Below the pieces are notes generated by a model. It was given only the letters and a program-made list of their open reading frames with translations. It made no database searches and was not told the DNA's origin. This document shows positions 1-9,791 of a stretch of 64,000 nt of DNA, in pieces. Origin of the DNA: JAVSMW01 sp032027005 (GTDB lineage: Bacteria > Bacillota > Thermincolia > Thermincolales > UBA2595); the NCBI GenBank assembly GCA_032027005.1, contig JAVSMW010000013.1, positions 1-64,000 of the forward strand. Reading direction: 5' to 3'. Every line of letters begins with the position of its first letter. Within the stretch, counting starts at the first letter, position 1. A program made the translations under genes and the position numbers.

Positions 1-512
1 TTAATTTTAAAATAAATTATTTAAATTTTTATAATTTTTAATTTAATTAATTAATTTATTATGTATTTCTCTTAATATCTCTCATTTCTTTATTCTTTTC
101 CCATTAGCTCTCCCACTCCATCACCCCTATCATATCTAAGTTAACTGATTCTTCTTCTCAACAATATAATATTTTAATTCATCTATCACCTTTCCAACAA
201 TTAGTTTTAGCTATTATTTCTGTATTATCGATACCACTTCAGCAAACAACACAAAGCTAGTTCATATTTTTTTAACCCCTAAATAATTATGATTTTCATT
301 ATCACTTGATATTTATTATCAATTATAAAGCAAAAAAATACTCTGTCAAGCACTTTATCAAATTTTTCCTTTGTTTTTTTATTTTAGACGCTAGGATCTC
401 TTTAACTTCTACTGATATTAAATGATATTAACTGTGAAAAGCCTCTAAACTGCTGGGTGAAAATCACCTGTTTTTTCTATTGGCAAGAACAGTTATTTAT
501 GGTATCATATAT
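1..512. other. AT-rich non-coding stretch
   Basis: No convincing gene is seen on either strand. The first 60 bases are almost pure A/T. A small hairpin (GGTGA-AAA-TCACC) followed by TGTTTTTT near 460-480 could be a weak terminator for a gene upstream of the window. Confidence 0.5.
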
Positions 513-533
513 TTTGATATTCAAACTATCAAA
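513..533 (+). promoter_or_regulatory. Putative MarR-type operator with promoter
   Basis: A perfect inverted repeat with 7-bp arms (TTTGATA, 7-base spacer, TATCAAA) lies 37 bases before the MarR start. A TATAAT box follows at 540-545. The arm-spacer-arm size is typical of MarR-family operators, so autoregulation by the next gene is the simple reading. The -35 box is poor: TTGATA at 514-519 would give a 20-base spacer. Confidence 0.5.
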
Positions 534-569
534 TAATCTTATAATTTGATTATAAAAGGAGTTGATGAA

Positions 570-990
570 ATGAAAGCGATTGATCAATTACTGATGAACT
601 GCTTTATTTTTATAACGGCTTTTCTTCTTGGGAAAGCGGAGTAATCCGAGACAGCGATCTGACAATTGCCGAGGCTCATGCTATTGAAGTGCTGGGACAG
701 TATGGAAAGCTAAATATGAAAAAAACCTCGCTCAAAAGTTGGGGTCACAACAGGAACCACCACTGTGACTGTTGACAAGCTTGAAAAAAAAGAATACGCC
801 AAACGTGAGACAATTAAAGAAGATAGACGAGATAATTTAATTAGTTTAACGGAAAAAGGAATGAACGCATTTGATGAACATCACAAATATCATTCATCAC
901 TTAAGCTCAACAAATGCTGTCCACACTTCTGATGACGAGGTTGAACAATTACTTTTTATACTAAAAAAAATCAATGCGGAGATTTTTTAA
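570..990 (+). pseudogene. MarR-family transcriptional regulator, frame-broken
   Basis: ATG at 570 follows AAAGGAG. Read across three frames the product is a MarR-like winged-helix protein. The readable pieces are LTIAEAHAIEVLGQYGKLNM, then TTTVTVDKLEKKEYAKRE (recognition helix and wing region), then EDRRDNLISLTEKGMNAFDE and a C-terminal helix ending at 990. The segment VDKLE..YAKRE..EDRRD..ISLTEKG is the classic MarR signature (seen in sequence, family knowledge). At least three single-base indels break the frame without any N, so it is either decayed or badly sequenced. It ends 25 bases before the metal ATPase, so the two were probably one operon, and a metal-sensing role is likely but unproven. 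Confidence 0.7.
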
Positions 991-1015
991 TTTAAGACCA
1001 GGGGGAGTGATAGGG

Positions 1016-2962
1016 ATGATAGGTCGTTATAAAGATGTCAGTAAATACCGTGAATTGCTCCAAATGAAGGAGTTTTATACAGTACTTCTCGGCTTTATTA
1101 GCGTTATCACAAGCTATTTCCTTGGGAAGACTACCCACGTTTGGTTTTCAGACATGTTGGCATTACTGGCAGTGACTGTATTGGGCGGCCCCATAATACT
1201 AGGAGCGGTAAAGGGATAGTTAGAAAAGAACTTAACGTCGATTGAACTGGTTAGTTTAGCCATTATAGCAGCAGTTCTAATAGGCCAATATTTGACTGCA
1301 GCGGAAATCGCTTTAATTATGGTTCTCGGTTCATTGGTAGAAGAATTTACAGCCCAAAAATGCCAGGTCAGCCATTAACTCGCTTATTCGGTTAAGTCCA
1401 CAACAAGCCATTATCACTCGAGAAAATAAGGAAGTCTCTGTTCCAGTAGAAGAAATTCAGTTAGGTGATATGGTAATTATTCGTTCAGGAGAAAAGATAC
1501 CTGTAGACGGCACGGTAGTTCGAGGCAATGCCTCTCTTAACCAGGCTTCCTTACAGGGGAATCTTACCTGTAGAAAAAGAAACAGGAGATATAGCGTATG
1601 CCGGAACAGTCTGTATTCAGGCATGATAGTGGTTGAAGCCCAAAAAGTCGGGGCTGAAACTACATTGGGAAAACTTATTAAACTGGTTCAAAATGCCGAA
1701 AACCAGAAAGCTCCCATATTAAGGTCCTCAGACCGTATGCTAAATATTTTTACTCCGGTCATTATAACCATAAGCATCTCTAGTATTTCTTTTATACCCG
1801 GGATTTACATCGTGCGATTACAGTATTGATCGTTGGCTGTCCATGTTCCTTTATTCTTTCTGCTCCCACAGCAATTGTATCGGCTCTTGGGAAATGCCTC
1901 GCGTAATGGTATCTTGGTTAAGGGTGGCGCTTTGCTGGAGGAGATGTCAAAAATTGATGCTGTTGTATTTGATAAGACCGGTACACTCACTACCGGGAGA
2001 CCCTATAGTTACAGAATTTAACCTTTAAACTGTGTGTCAACAAAGATTATGTGCTTTCTGCGGCAGCTGCAGCAGAAAAATACTCCGAACACCCACTAGC
2101 ACGTGCAATTTTGGAATGCAGCAGAAAAAAGGGAACTTTCTATAGCTGAACCAGAAAAGTTTAAAAATGTTTCCTGGTCGCGGTGTAGAGGCATGGGTTG
2201 ATGGAAAATACATATTTGTAGGCACTTCAACACCCAAAGAAACTCTCAATAGAAAATAACAGTGGAGTAAAAACTGTAATTGTAAAAGAAAACAACACCG
2301 AAATTGGGGAAATTTCAATTATAGACGAGATACGTGTGGAAGTTCCGGGCTTGGTTAAGCTACTTAAAGACTTTGGTATTAATAAAATCCAAATGCTAAC
2401 TGGTGATGATTTTGCAGTTGCAGCTCATGTCGCCCAATTATCCGGCATTAAAGAGTTTTATGCAGAGCTTTTTCCGGACGACAAACTGGCTCATATTCAA
2501 AGGCTGCAAAAATCCGGGTATAAAGTAGCTGTAATTGGGGGACGGCATAAATGACGCACCCTCTTTAGCGAGAGCAAATGTAGGTATTGCAATGGGAGCT
2601 TTGGGAACGGACGTTGCACTGGAAGCATCGGATATAGCCCTGAAGAAAGATGATTTGTCTAAGTTGCCCTACCTTCTTAGGTTAGCCGGTTCTACTGTTA
2701 AGACGATAAATGTTAATATCACCTTTGCCCTAGTTTTTAACGTATTAGCCTTAATTTTATCCGGTTTAGGGTTACTTAATCCTATATGGGAGCGGTCAGC
2801 CATAATGTTGGATCTGTCCTGGTAGTTTTAAATTCAGCTCGCTTAATTAAACCTCTAAATCAAAAAGCTAGTAATTTTAACACCATGCCGCAAGAAGCCC
2901 CCACCTCTCCCCCTGCTCACCATTCTTTTGATGTGTCCCTAGCACACCAAGCCGATAAATGA
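1016..2962 (+). pseudogene. Heavy-metal-translocating P1B-type ATPase, frame-broken
   Basis: ATG at 1016 follows GGGGGAGTGAT. Reading across frames recovers a P1B ATPase that would pump a divalent or monovalent metal ion across the membrane using ATP. Visible landmarks are N-terminal membrane helices, an actuator region with IRSGEKIPVDGTVV (from 1476) and a one-base-shifted TGES, the transmembrane metal-binding CPC (1838-1846), the phosphorylation motif DKTGTLTTG (from 1971), and the hinge GDGINDAPSLA (about 2537-2570). The C-terminal helix MGAVSHNVGSVLVVLNSARL is recovered in another frame. The product ends with a short tail containing HHSF. No N-terminal HMA metal domain is present. Five or more single-base indels break it. 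CPC plus HN in the last helix fits Cd/Zn/Co or Cu classes, and the substrate cannot be fixed from this sequence. Confidence 0.8.
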
Positions 2963-3214
2963 AAGAACTAATCCGATGACCCCGTATCCTAAAATAAAGC
3001 GTTTTTCCCCATAATCTCTGCTCCTGCCCAAAGCAATGGCAAACATACCGCAAAAGAAAAAAGGGATTTTGAGCAGTATTGACAGCCTATGAAGTTACAC
3101 CGGTTCCGGTACTAATTAACAGTAGAAAGAAAAAAATGCGATCCCCCAAATCAAAGACGGCTGCATAAATTGTTATAAGACAGCCCCCTGCGGCGGCAAA
3201 ACCCGCCCCACCAT
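2939..3214 (-). pseudogene. Small membrane protein, frame-broken
   Basis: On the minus strand a product of about 90 residues can be read from ATG at 3214. The first half contains FDLGIGIFFFLLLISTGTG in the better second copy. A one-base indel follows, then LLIIPFFFCGMFAIALG, a short charged loop (RSRDYGEKR) and FILGYGVIGLVLSFIGLVC, giving two or three membrane segments. It overlaps the end of the ATPase by 24 bases, convergently. I recognise no family. Most of this gene lies in the 330-bp segment repeated after the IS66 element, where the copy lacks the C-terminus. Confidence 0.4.
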
Positions 3215-3353
3215 AAGGCTACCCTATAATGATACAGGAAACAAGACAGACAAAACGGTTAAAATAAGTTAGAATGGATCTATTAATACAGCTTCCGATT
3301 ATGCTTATCTGGTATGCCTTTGGGGGCAAAGGTGAACTGCAAAACGGCAAGTA
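3023..3353. repeat. 330-bp direct repeat, copy 1 (left of IS66)
   Basis: This segment is nearly identical to 5909-6237. It runs from CCTGCCCAAAGCAATGGC to AACGGCAAGTA, and the copies differ by scattered single-base indels and a few substitutions. It stops exactly at the left terminal inverted repeat of the IS66 element. Together with copy 2 it looks like a very long target duplication, or an assembly artefact. Confidence 0.85.
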
Positions 3354-3436
3354 GTAATTTGTCAAAAACTATGCACATAGCAAATTCTTTAGAGAACTGA
3401 GATAATAACCCTAAGAATATTGAGGGGGAATTATCC

Positions 3437-3740
3437 ATGACTCTTGAAGAGCAATCCATGATCAGACGGCAGCAGGTAAACGATTTCCGTGCTTCTGGTC
3501 AAACCACTACTGCATGGTGCTCTGAAAATAATGTAAAAATCGGTACACTCCGATACTGGCTGACCAAATGCAAGCGCGAAACCAAAGCTGATCTAAACAA
3601 GAAACCTTTATTGAGTTAAAACAATCATTCATAAAAGAAGTTCCGATTATTGTTAAGATTGGGGCGGTATCCATCGAGCTATATTCTGGCTTTCAAGCGG
3701 AGACACTGCGTGAAGCCATTGGTGCTATTCGTTCCTTATG
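3437..3740 (+). pseudogene. IS66 TnpA (OrfA) helix-turn-helix protein, frameshifted
   Basis: ATG at 3437 follows GAGGGGGAATTATCC. The N-terminal part (RRQQVNDFRASGQTTTAWCS...GTLRYWLTKCKR) is the IS66 accessory HTH protein. A shift near 3615 breaks the frame, after which FIELKQSFIKEVPIIVKIGA...ETLREAIGAIRSL continues to 3740, giving the usual length of about 100 residues. It overlaps the start of tnpB by two bases, as expected for IS66. Confidence 0.75.
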
Positions 3741-4128
3741 AACCTGAACGCTACCGGCCTTAGAATATTCCTTTCATGCAAACCATGCGATATGCGTAAA
3801 AGCATTGAAGGCCTTGCTGACATTGGTACAGACGCAGTTACAAATGGATCCTTTTGAAACTGCCTTTATGTGTTCCTGTAACCGGGCCTGTGACAAATGT
3901 AAAATTCTTCATTGGTCAAATAACGGCTGGTGGTTGTATTACCGCAAATTGAGCCGCGGCATCTTCCGATGGAAATTTTACGAAAACAAGCAGGTTCTTG
4001 AGGTTTCCGAACGAGAGTTTAGGTGGCTTTTAGATGGGTTATCTATGGATCAGCATCCGCACATAAGCCTGTTAAGCAACGGATTATTCTTTAACTATAT
4101 CCGCAAAAAAATACCTAAAATAATTTAA
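3739..4128 (+). pseudogene. IS66 TnpB (Orf2), frameshifted
   Basis: From ATG at 3739 the product starts MNLNATGLRIFLSCKPCDMR, the typical TnpB N-terminus with the CDMRKSIEGLA core. It then shifts frame near 3810 and continues with MDPFETAFMCSCNRACDKCK, the WWLYYRKLSRG region and WLLDGLSMDQH. The family normally has LFVFCNR...KILYWD...GFWLYYKRLE at the same places. TnpB is required for IS66 transposition, and its biochemical role is not settled. Confidence 0.75.
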
Positions 4129-4213
4129 ATAAAATTGCCATATTTCCACCTATTTCAGGGCTTTTTACCGCTATTATCCTGTGATTTTTCGCTACGCTAT
4201 ATATAATGAAGGT

Positions 4214-5843
4214 ATGAATTACAAGATAAATTCACTTCAAAAACCACAACTGAATTACAGTGAAATGTCCCAGGCAGATCTAGCCTGCGCACTGCGAAAG
4301 ACAAGATAAAGCCATTGCCGAACTGACTCAGAATATGAATCGTCTCATTGAGATGATCCGTTGAATACTCATAAAAAGTACGGTCAAAGCGGTGACTCCG
4401 TATCCTATCCCGAGGGCTCGGATCAACTCTGTTTTTTTAACGAAGCTGAAGTCACTGCCCGGCAAGGGAAGCCAGACCTACCTTCGAAGAAGTGACGGCG
4501 GAAACCCCAAGAAAACCTAAACAAAAGGGTAAGCGTGACAGGACTTCAAAGATTTGAAGATTACCGTTGTAGAACACGAGCTTCCCGCAGAGCAGCAGGT
4601 TTGTCCGGTGTGTGACAATCCCCTGCACGATATGAAAGTTGAAGTTACGAAGACGCTGAAACTTGAGCCGGCCCATTTTGAGGTCGAGGAGCACCGCCGC
4701 CATGTCTATACCTGCCGTGCATGTGAACAGACTCAAGGCGAAGGTGATAAAATCCCCTTCATCCGTGCTGACATGCCAAACTTGCCGATTCCCGGGAGCT
4801 TTGCTACACCGGAGCTAATTGCCGTCATCATCAACAGCAAATATACTAATGCGATGCCCCTTGCCCGGATCGAGCGAGAGTTTGACCGGATGGACAGCGT
4901 CCGGATTTCCAGGCAAAAATATGAGCAACTGGATACTTCAATGTTCAGAGGAATACTTTTCAAGGATTTATACCCATATGAGAAGTACCCTTCTAGGCAA
5001 AGATATTTTGCACGCTGATGAGACCTGGACGAAAGTTGTACAACAAAATGGCAGGGAATCCAAGAAAAAATGCTATATCTGGGTGTATTGCAGCGGAGCT
5101 CATGACGAGCCGATTGTCTACTATGAATTCCATGACAGTCGGGCTTCGGAATCGGCTAAAGAGTTCCTTAAAGACTATACCGGTTATTTAAATACTGACG
5201 GATACGAAGTCTATCATCGTCTGCAGCTGGAATCATTGTTGTCGGATGTCTTGCTCATATAAAACGCAAGTTCACTGATGCCATTAAAGCATTGAGTCCA
5301 GAGGAGCAAAAGAAAACTGTTTTGCTTAAAAGGGCTGGAGTACTGCGACTATCTGTTCCATATTGAAAAGATATATAAGGATGCAGAACCCGAAGAACGA
5401 TATGAGAAGCGCCTCACCCTTTTAAAACCGGTGATGGATGCCTTTTTGTCGTGGCTTAAAGAGACAAAGCCTCTTACAGTTCCTAAATCCAAAGCTTATG
5501 ATGCCGTTAACTATGCCTTGAACCAGTGGCGGTACTTTGAAAACATTCTTTTAGACGGTCGCTTGGAACTAACCAATAACAGAGTTGAGCGGAGTTACGA
5601 CCTTTTACAATCGGCCGAAAAAATTGGGTCACCATGAAAACAGATCGCGGTGCACACGGTAGTTCAATGGTGTATAGCCTCATACAGACTGCCTTGCCAA
5701 CGATTTAAAAGTTTATTGAATATCTTGTCTACTTATTGAAACATATGCCTAATACTGATTTCAACCGGAATCCGGAACTGATTGAGAAATTTGTTCCTTG
5801 GTCTAAAGAGCTTCCGGCTAACTGCTACAAATCAAAAACGTGA
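4214..5843 (+). pseudogene. IS66 TnpC DDE transposase, frameshifted
   Basis: The reading starts at ATG 4214 with MNYKINSLQK and ends at TGA 5841-5843, about 540 residues as usual for TnpC. Recognisable blocks are a zinc-finger-like CPVCDNPLHDM (about 4594), CRACEQTQGEG, PIPGSFATPELIAVIINSKY, LHADETWTKV with the catalytic Asp (about 5005), the GYLNTDGYEVYH region with the second Asp, and LELTNNRVERS with the catalytic Glu (about 5565-5595). At least five frame breaks occur, none at an N. Confidence 0.8.
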
Positions 5844-5908
5844 GAATCCAGGTCCAAACTTTAGTTTGGGCTTTTTCTTTACTCATGTGCTTAGGATTTG
5901 ACAATTAC

Positions 5909-6237
5909 CCTGCCCAAAGCAATGGCAAACATACCGCAAAAGAAAAAAGGGATTATGAGCAGTTTGACAGCCTATGAAGTTACACCGGTTCCGGTACTAA
6001 TTAACAGTAGAAAGAAAAAAATGCCGATCCCCAAATCAAAGCGGCTGCATAATTTGTTATAAGACAGCCCCCTGCGGCGGCAAACCCGCCCCACCATAAG
6101 GCTACCCTATAATGATACCAGGAAACAAGACAGACAAAACGGTTAAAATAAGTTAGAATGGATCTATGAATACAGCTTCCGATTATGCTTATCTGGTATG
6201 CCTTTGGGGGCAAAGGTGAACTGCAAAACGGCAAGTA
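5909..6237. repeat. 330-bp direct repeat, copy 2 (right of IS66)
   Basis: This is a near-identical copy of 3023-3353, beginning exactly at the right IS66 end. The minus-strand membrane protein reading from ATG at 6097 is cut off at 5909, so this copy lacks the C-terminus. Sequence after 6237 (TATTC...) is unique, so the original uninterrupted order was probably left flank, one copy, then the methyltransferase region. Confidence 0.85.
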
Positions 6238-6240
6238 TAT

Positions 6241-6971
6241 TCAAATGACTTTAGCAATCAACTGAACGAGATTAAAATACTTTCCGCCCTCAGCCTCCAT
6301 CATTTTANTGTCATCCGCGACGACGGGATGGTAGCCGGTCAGCCATTCCTCCCACGCCTGTCCGCAACAGGCCATTTCACGACTATCCACCATTTCAATG
6401 CCCTCTGTCCTCTTCCACAAATCTTTCCACCAATCAAGAGAGTGCNAGGTTCTTTCCNATCTCGCTGTTCCAAAACGGCTGCATTTCATCNGGAATATTT
6501 TTNCCAAATTCGTATTTTAAGCCGGGAATAGCCACGGCGATATAGCCGCCCCTTTTTACAAAAGGAACGAGCGACGGGAGCATTTCCGACGTATCACCGA
6601 AATAATGGTAAGCATCCACGGTGAACAATAAGTCAAAATATCCGTTTGCGAAAGGCAGCCCNTTTGGTCGCGTCTACGGAAATCGGAACGGCCTTATCAT
6701 CAATCCCGATAGATTNGGAAACGCTCATAGTTTTCAGTTGGCGAAATCCAAAGATCGGCGGCGAAAACGGACACACCATANTTTTTTCACTAACAAAAGC
6801 GCGGAAAGACCGCACCCGCAACCGAGGTCAAGTATTCGCATATNCTTAATGATGTTTAGGTNGTGACGCTAATTCCTCCGCTACGCGCATGGCGTTTGGC
6901 CCCATCATAGCGGCTTTTAGGAACTCAGCATTTTTATCATTAGAAATAAACTGGTTTGTAAATATATACAT
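6241..6971 (-). CDS. Class I SAM-dependent methyltransferase (frame-broken at Ns)
   Basis: The start is ATG at 6971 after GGAAGGAATACC. Treating the Ns as doubtful bases gives a protein of about 240 residues. Motif I is RILDLGCGCGLSALLL (about residues 44-59). An acidic loop VFAADLW, then DYLLFTVDAYHYFGD-like motif IV, and a late GGYIAVAIPGLKYEF strand complete a Rossmann methyltransferase fold. The C-terminus contains EMACCGQAWEEWLTGYHPV. The substrate is not evident; it resembles generic methyltransferase-11/25 proteins. Eight or more Ns interrupt it, and I take the breaks as consensus errors rather than decay. No operon partner is seen. Confidence 0.7.
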
Positions 6972-7490
6972 GGTATTCCTTCCTTTCTAATTATCACCTT
7001 ATAGAAAGAAACAAAAAAGCACAGTATGCTACTGCGCTACAAATCACACCATTATAAATAATGGATGTTCGTTCAATCTGTAAGGCAGTTTTTGACAACA
7101 CAAACAAGAGCAGAACAACTGCTCATTTCATGCCATTAACCTAAGTCCTTACAGAATTACCGACATCAATACACTCCCNTCTTTCTTTAACTAACTTTAT
7201 CATGNACACTATCATTATTTCAATGTAATAAATTCGCCTTATCGCCCAAAAGGCGTACAAAATATAAATAATCGGCAAGTTAAAACAGTTCGATAAATTC
7301 CTGTTTGTTTATATGTTCTATATTTATCATTTTNATTGCCCAACCATGAGAAATTCAAGCATGGACTCTGAAATACCGAATGTCATCTATGAANCGCCCC
7401 AAAAAACAGGGTCAANAATCGCAGTTTTTTGCCTCAATTTTTGCCCTTTTTTCTGCTCCAAAACNCACTACATATAGTGGTTAACCTGCC
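6972..7490. other. Intergenic region without genes
   Basis: About 520 bases between the methyltransferase start and the end of rumA. A short stem GAGCAG-AACAA-CTGCTC is present near 7110. Several poly-T and poly-A runs and Ns occur. No ORF with a ribosome site or known RNA is recognised. Confidence 0.4.
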
Positions 7491-8883
7491 TTATTTGCCC
7501 TTTGAACCACTATACGTCATCATTATTATACACTCAACGTGCCCCGTCTGCGGAAACATATCCACCGGCTGCACCTTCTTGACCTCGTACCCACGATAAG
7601 ACAAAAAATNCAAATCCCTGGCCATAGTAGCCGGATCACACGAAATATATACAATCCTTTTAGGGGCCATGTCAGCAATCGCCTGCAGGGCCCTCTTTTC
7701 TATGCCCTGCCTGGGCGGATCAACGACCACCACATCGGGTTTGACTCCGGCCGCAACTAGCTTGGGCAGGCGTTCCTCAGCCTTCCCGGNAAATAAACTC
7801 TACATTATAAATCTTGTTAGCCTTAGCGTTTTCCGCTGCATCCCGCACTGCCTCCACTGAAACTTCAAAACCGAAAANCGCGGGCGGCTTGGCGGGCCAA
7901 GAACAGGGAAATCGTGCCTATCCCACAATATACGTCCAGCACTGTTTCCCGGCCGCTAAGGCCGGCAAACTCAAGGGCTTTGGCATAAAGAATTTCTGTC
8001 TGCGCCGAATTCACCTGGTAAAAGGAAGTTGGGGAAATAGAAAAAGTTAAGCCAGCCAATTGGTCGGTAATGTTCAGCTGTCCGGCCAGGACCTGATTCT
8101 CCCGGCCAAAAACAGTCCGGCTGGGGCTGGTGTTGATATNGCGGACAACCGAAGCTACTTGCGGTATTTTGGCCTTTATTTCCCGGGCTAAAGAAAACAA
8201 TTCACCGAACTTCTCTCCGGAAGTAGTGAGCACAACCATTACTTTGGAGGTGGCCCAGCCTTTGCGGATGACAACGTGTCTTAAGAGGCCTGTACCTGTC
8301 TCCCATNCATAGACCGGNACCTGATATTTATTCAAGATACCTTCTACTATTGCGGCAATATCACTAATTTGTTGATCTATTAAAAGACATTGGGTTGTCG
8401 GGACCAGGGCATGTGATCCTTCTTCAAAAAAGCCTAATTTTACTTTGCCGTCAACAAGACTGACCTGAAACTGAGCCTTGTTCCGGTAAGCCCAGGGGTC
8501 TTTCATGCCCAAAGGCTCGTCCACCCTAACTCCGGTAATTTTACCGATCCGCCTGAGGGCATCTTCCACCAAACGGCGCTTTAAGTCCAACTGGAGTTGA
8601 TAGTCAATATGCTGAAACTGCGAACCCCCACACGTGTCAAAAACCGGACAACGCGGCTGAATTCGCTGCCCGCTAGGTTCATGATGTCTGATTAATTTAG
8701 CAGTTACATAATTTTTNCTTAAGTTCCAGGATCTCAACAAGGACTTTTTCACCAGGAATGGTAAAAGGTACAAAAACAGCTACACCCTTGTATCTCCCCA
8801 CACCTTCACCATTGTGGTTTACAGAATCAATAGTNAATTTCAATTTGCTCCCCTGAGCTAACAACTGCTGCCCTGCTGTTCAC
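7491..8883 (-). CDS. rlmD: 23S rRNA (uracil-5-)-methyltransferase RumA/RlmD
   Basis: This enzyme methylates C5 of a uridine in 23S rRNA using SAM. A GTG start at 8883 after GGAGTGAG gives an N-terminal TRAM domain (EIXIDSVNHNGEGVGRYKG, then VFVPFTIPGEKV). The middle holds a CPVFDTCGG cysteine pair of the 4Fe-4S type, and the methyltransferase domain follows: SPTSFYQVNSAQTEILY, VLDVYCGIGTISLFL, VVVDPPRQGIEKRAL. The catalytic cysteine loop is YISCDPATMARDL. A region near 7790 is frame-shifted at Ns. Total length of about 455 residues is normal for the family. A decayed copy of its 3' part lies at 22099-22205. Confidence 0.88.
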
Positions 8884-8956
8884 ATCCTCACTCCTGTCGG
8901 TAAATAATTTTCTTTAAGATTATTTCCAAAAATTTTTCCGCTAAATCAGTAAACTC

Positions 8957-9050
8957 GTTCAACTAAAGTTGCACATTAAGACTTCGGTGGAGGAGTCAAC
9001 CCCCACCGAAGCGGAGTACGGGGAACCACTCCCATTTACAGAAGTGGGAG
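8957..9050. repeat. Two-hairpin repeat element (PATE/IS605-end-like), copy 1
   Basis: GTTCAACTAAA is followed by a strong hairpin (CTTCGGTGG...CCACCGAAG, 8982-9011) and a second one (CTCCCATTT-ACAG-AAGTGGGAG, 9029-9050). The same order and stem types occur at 48075-48191, which also carries TTTAGTTGAAC, the complement of the motif. Paired subterminal hairpins without a transposase resemble the ends of IS200/IS605-type elements. The family assignment is inference. Confidence 0.5.
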
Positions 9051-9179
9051 TTTTACGATAGGAAAAATTCTCCTGTTAGCTTAAAAGTGAAGTTTACTGT
9101 ATACANTGCGGGAAAGTAAGAAATAATAAAACTGCGCCCCGAAGCCCCTGTTACGCCGTAGAGGAGGCCGTCTTTTAAA

Positions 9180-9761
9180 ATGGAGCTATATCTGACTAAG
9201 CTTCGGGAGGANTTATNCCGGGGCTCTAATTGTTATGAAACAAAATATATTGACCTGGCTGCCCGGAGTATGGTGACCCGGGACGAACTGTCTATATTGG
9301 CCGCTGAAATTCCTCCCGATGACCTGGCCGGNTTTCAGGACATACTTATGAGACAAATAGCTGACTGTAATTTGGACAAAGTCAAGGTTGGCATTAATGA
9401 ACTGCTGAAACATTTGCTGGAAACAATTACGGAAGAATCAGAACACCTGCAGGCCCAGCGGCATTTATACAGGTNAAGAATAATTTTCCGGCGCTGTCTG
9501 TTACCTGATTTTCCGTGTCCGGAAGATGTATGGAACTACATCTGCAGCTGTCTTACGACTACAGGCGTATTTTTATTGAACAACGGCTTTTTTATGGCAG
9601 CACGGGAGCTAATCGATTTTCTGGCTGCCATGGGTAGAATCGCAGCCCTNGCAGAACTGCCCACGGCCAATTCCCAAGCTTCATTAAGGGTTCTGGAAAA
9701 TATGTCTATGGCCAAAGGAGNAAAACAATTGGCCTCAAATGCAAAAAANCGCCCGCTTTAA
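9180..9761 (+). CDS. Conserved hypothetical, soluble helical protein
   Basis: ATG at 9180; the reading stays open to 9761 (193 residues) despite several Ns. It appears mostly alpha-helical, with DEISILAAEIPPDDLA-like and VGINELLKHLLETITEESEHL segments. The later part has a run with Cys (RRCLLPDFPCPEDVW, ICSCLTTTG). No signal peptide or membrane segment is seen, and I do not recognise the family. It is followed 30 bases later by the membrane protein gene on the same strand, so the two may be co-expressed. Confidence 0.55.
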   Translation: MELYLTKLREXLXRGSNCYETKYIDLAARSMVTRDELSILAAEIPPDDLAXFQDILMRQIADCNLDKVKVGINELLKHLLETITEESEHLQAQRHLYRXRIIFRRCLLPDFPCPEDVWNYICSCLTTTGVFLLNNGFFMAARELIDFLAAMGRIAAXAELPTANSQASLRVLENMSMAKGXKQLASNAKXRPL

Positions 9762-9791
9762 TTTAGAAACCTAAATTTGAGGTGTATTTTC

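Larger units (their letters stand above)
3354..5908 (+). mobile_element. IS66-family insertion sequence
   Basis: The element is 2555 bp and is bounded by related terminal inverted repeats: left GTAATTTGTCAAA...CTATGCACAT, and right (read inward) GTAATTGTCAAA...CTAAGCACAT. It carries the three canonical IS66 genes in order (tnpA-like, tnpB, tnpC), each damaged by frameshifts. It should be inactive unless the indels are sequencing errors. The usual 8-bp target duplication is not seen. Instead 330-bp direct repeats abut both ends. Confidence 0.85.

Noticed and set aside
3346..5916. Ordinary 8-bp target duplication for IS66
   Set aside because: The 8 bases outside the two ends differ (GGCAAGTA versus CCTGCCCA).
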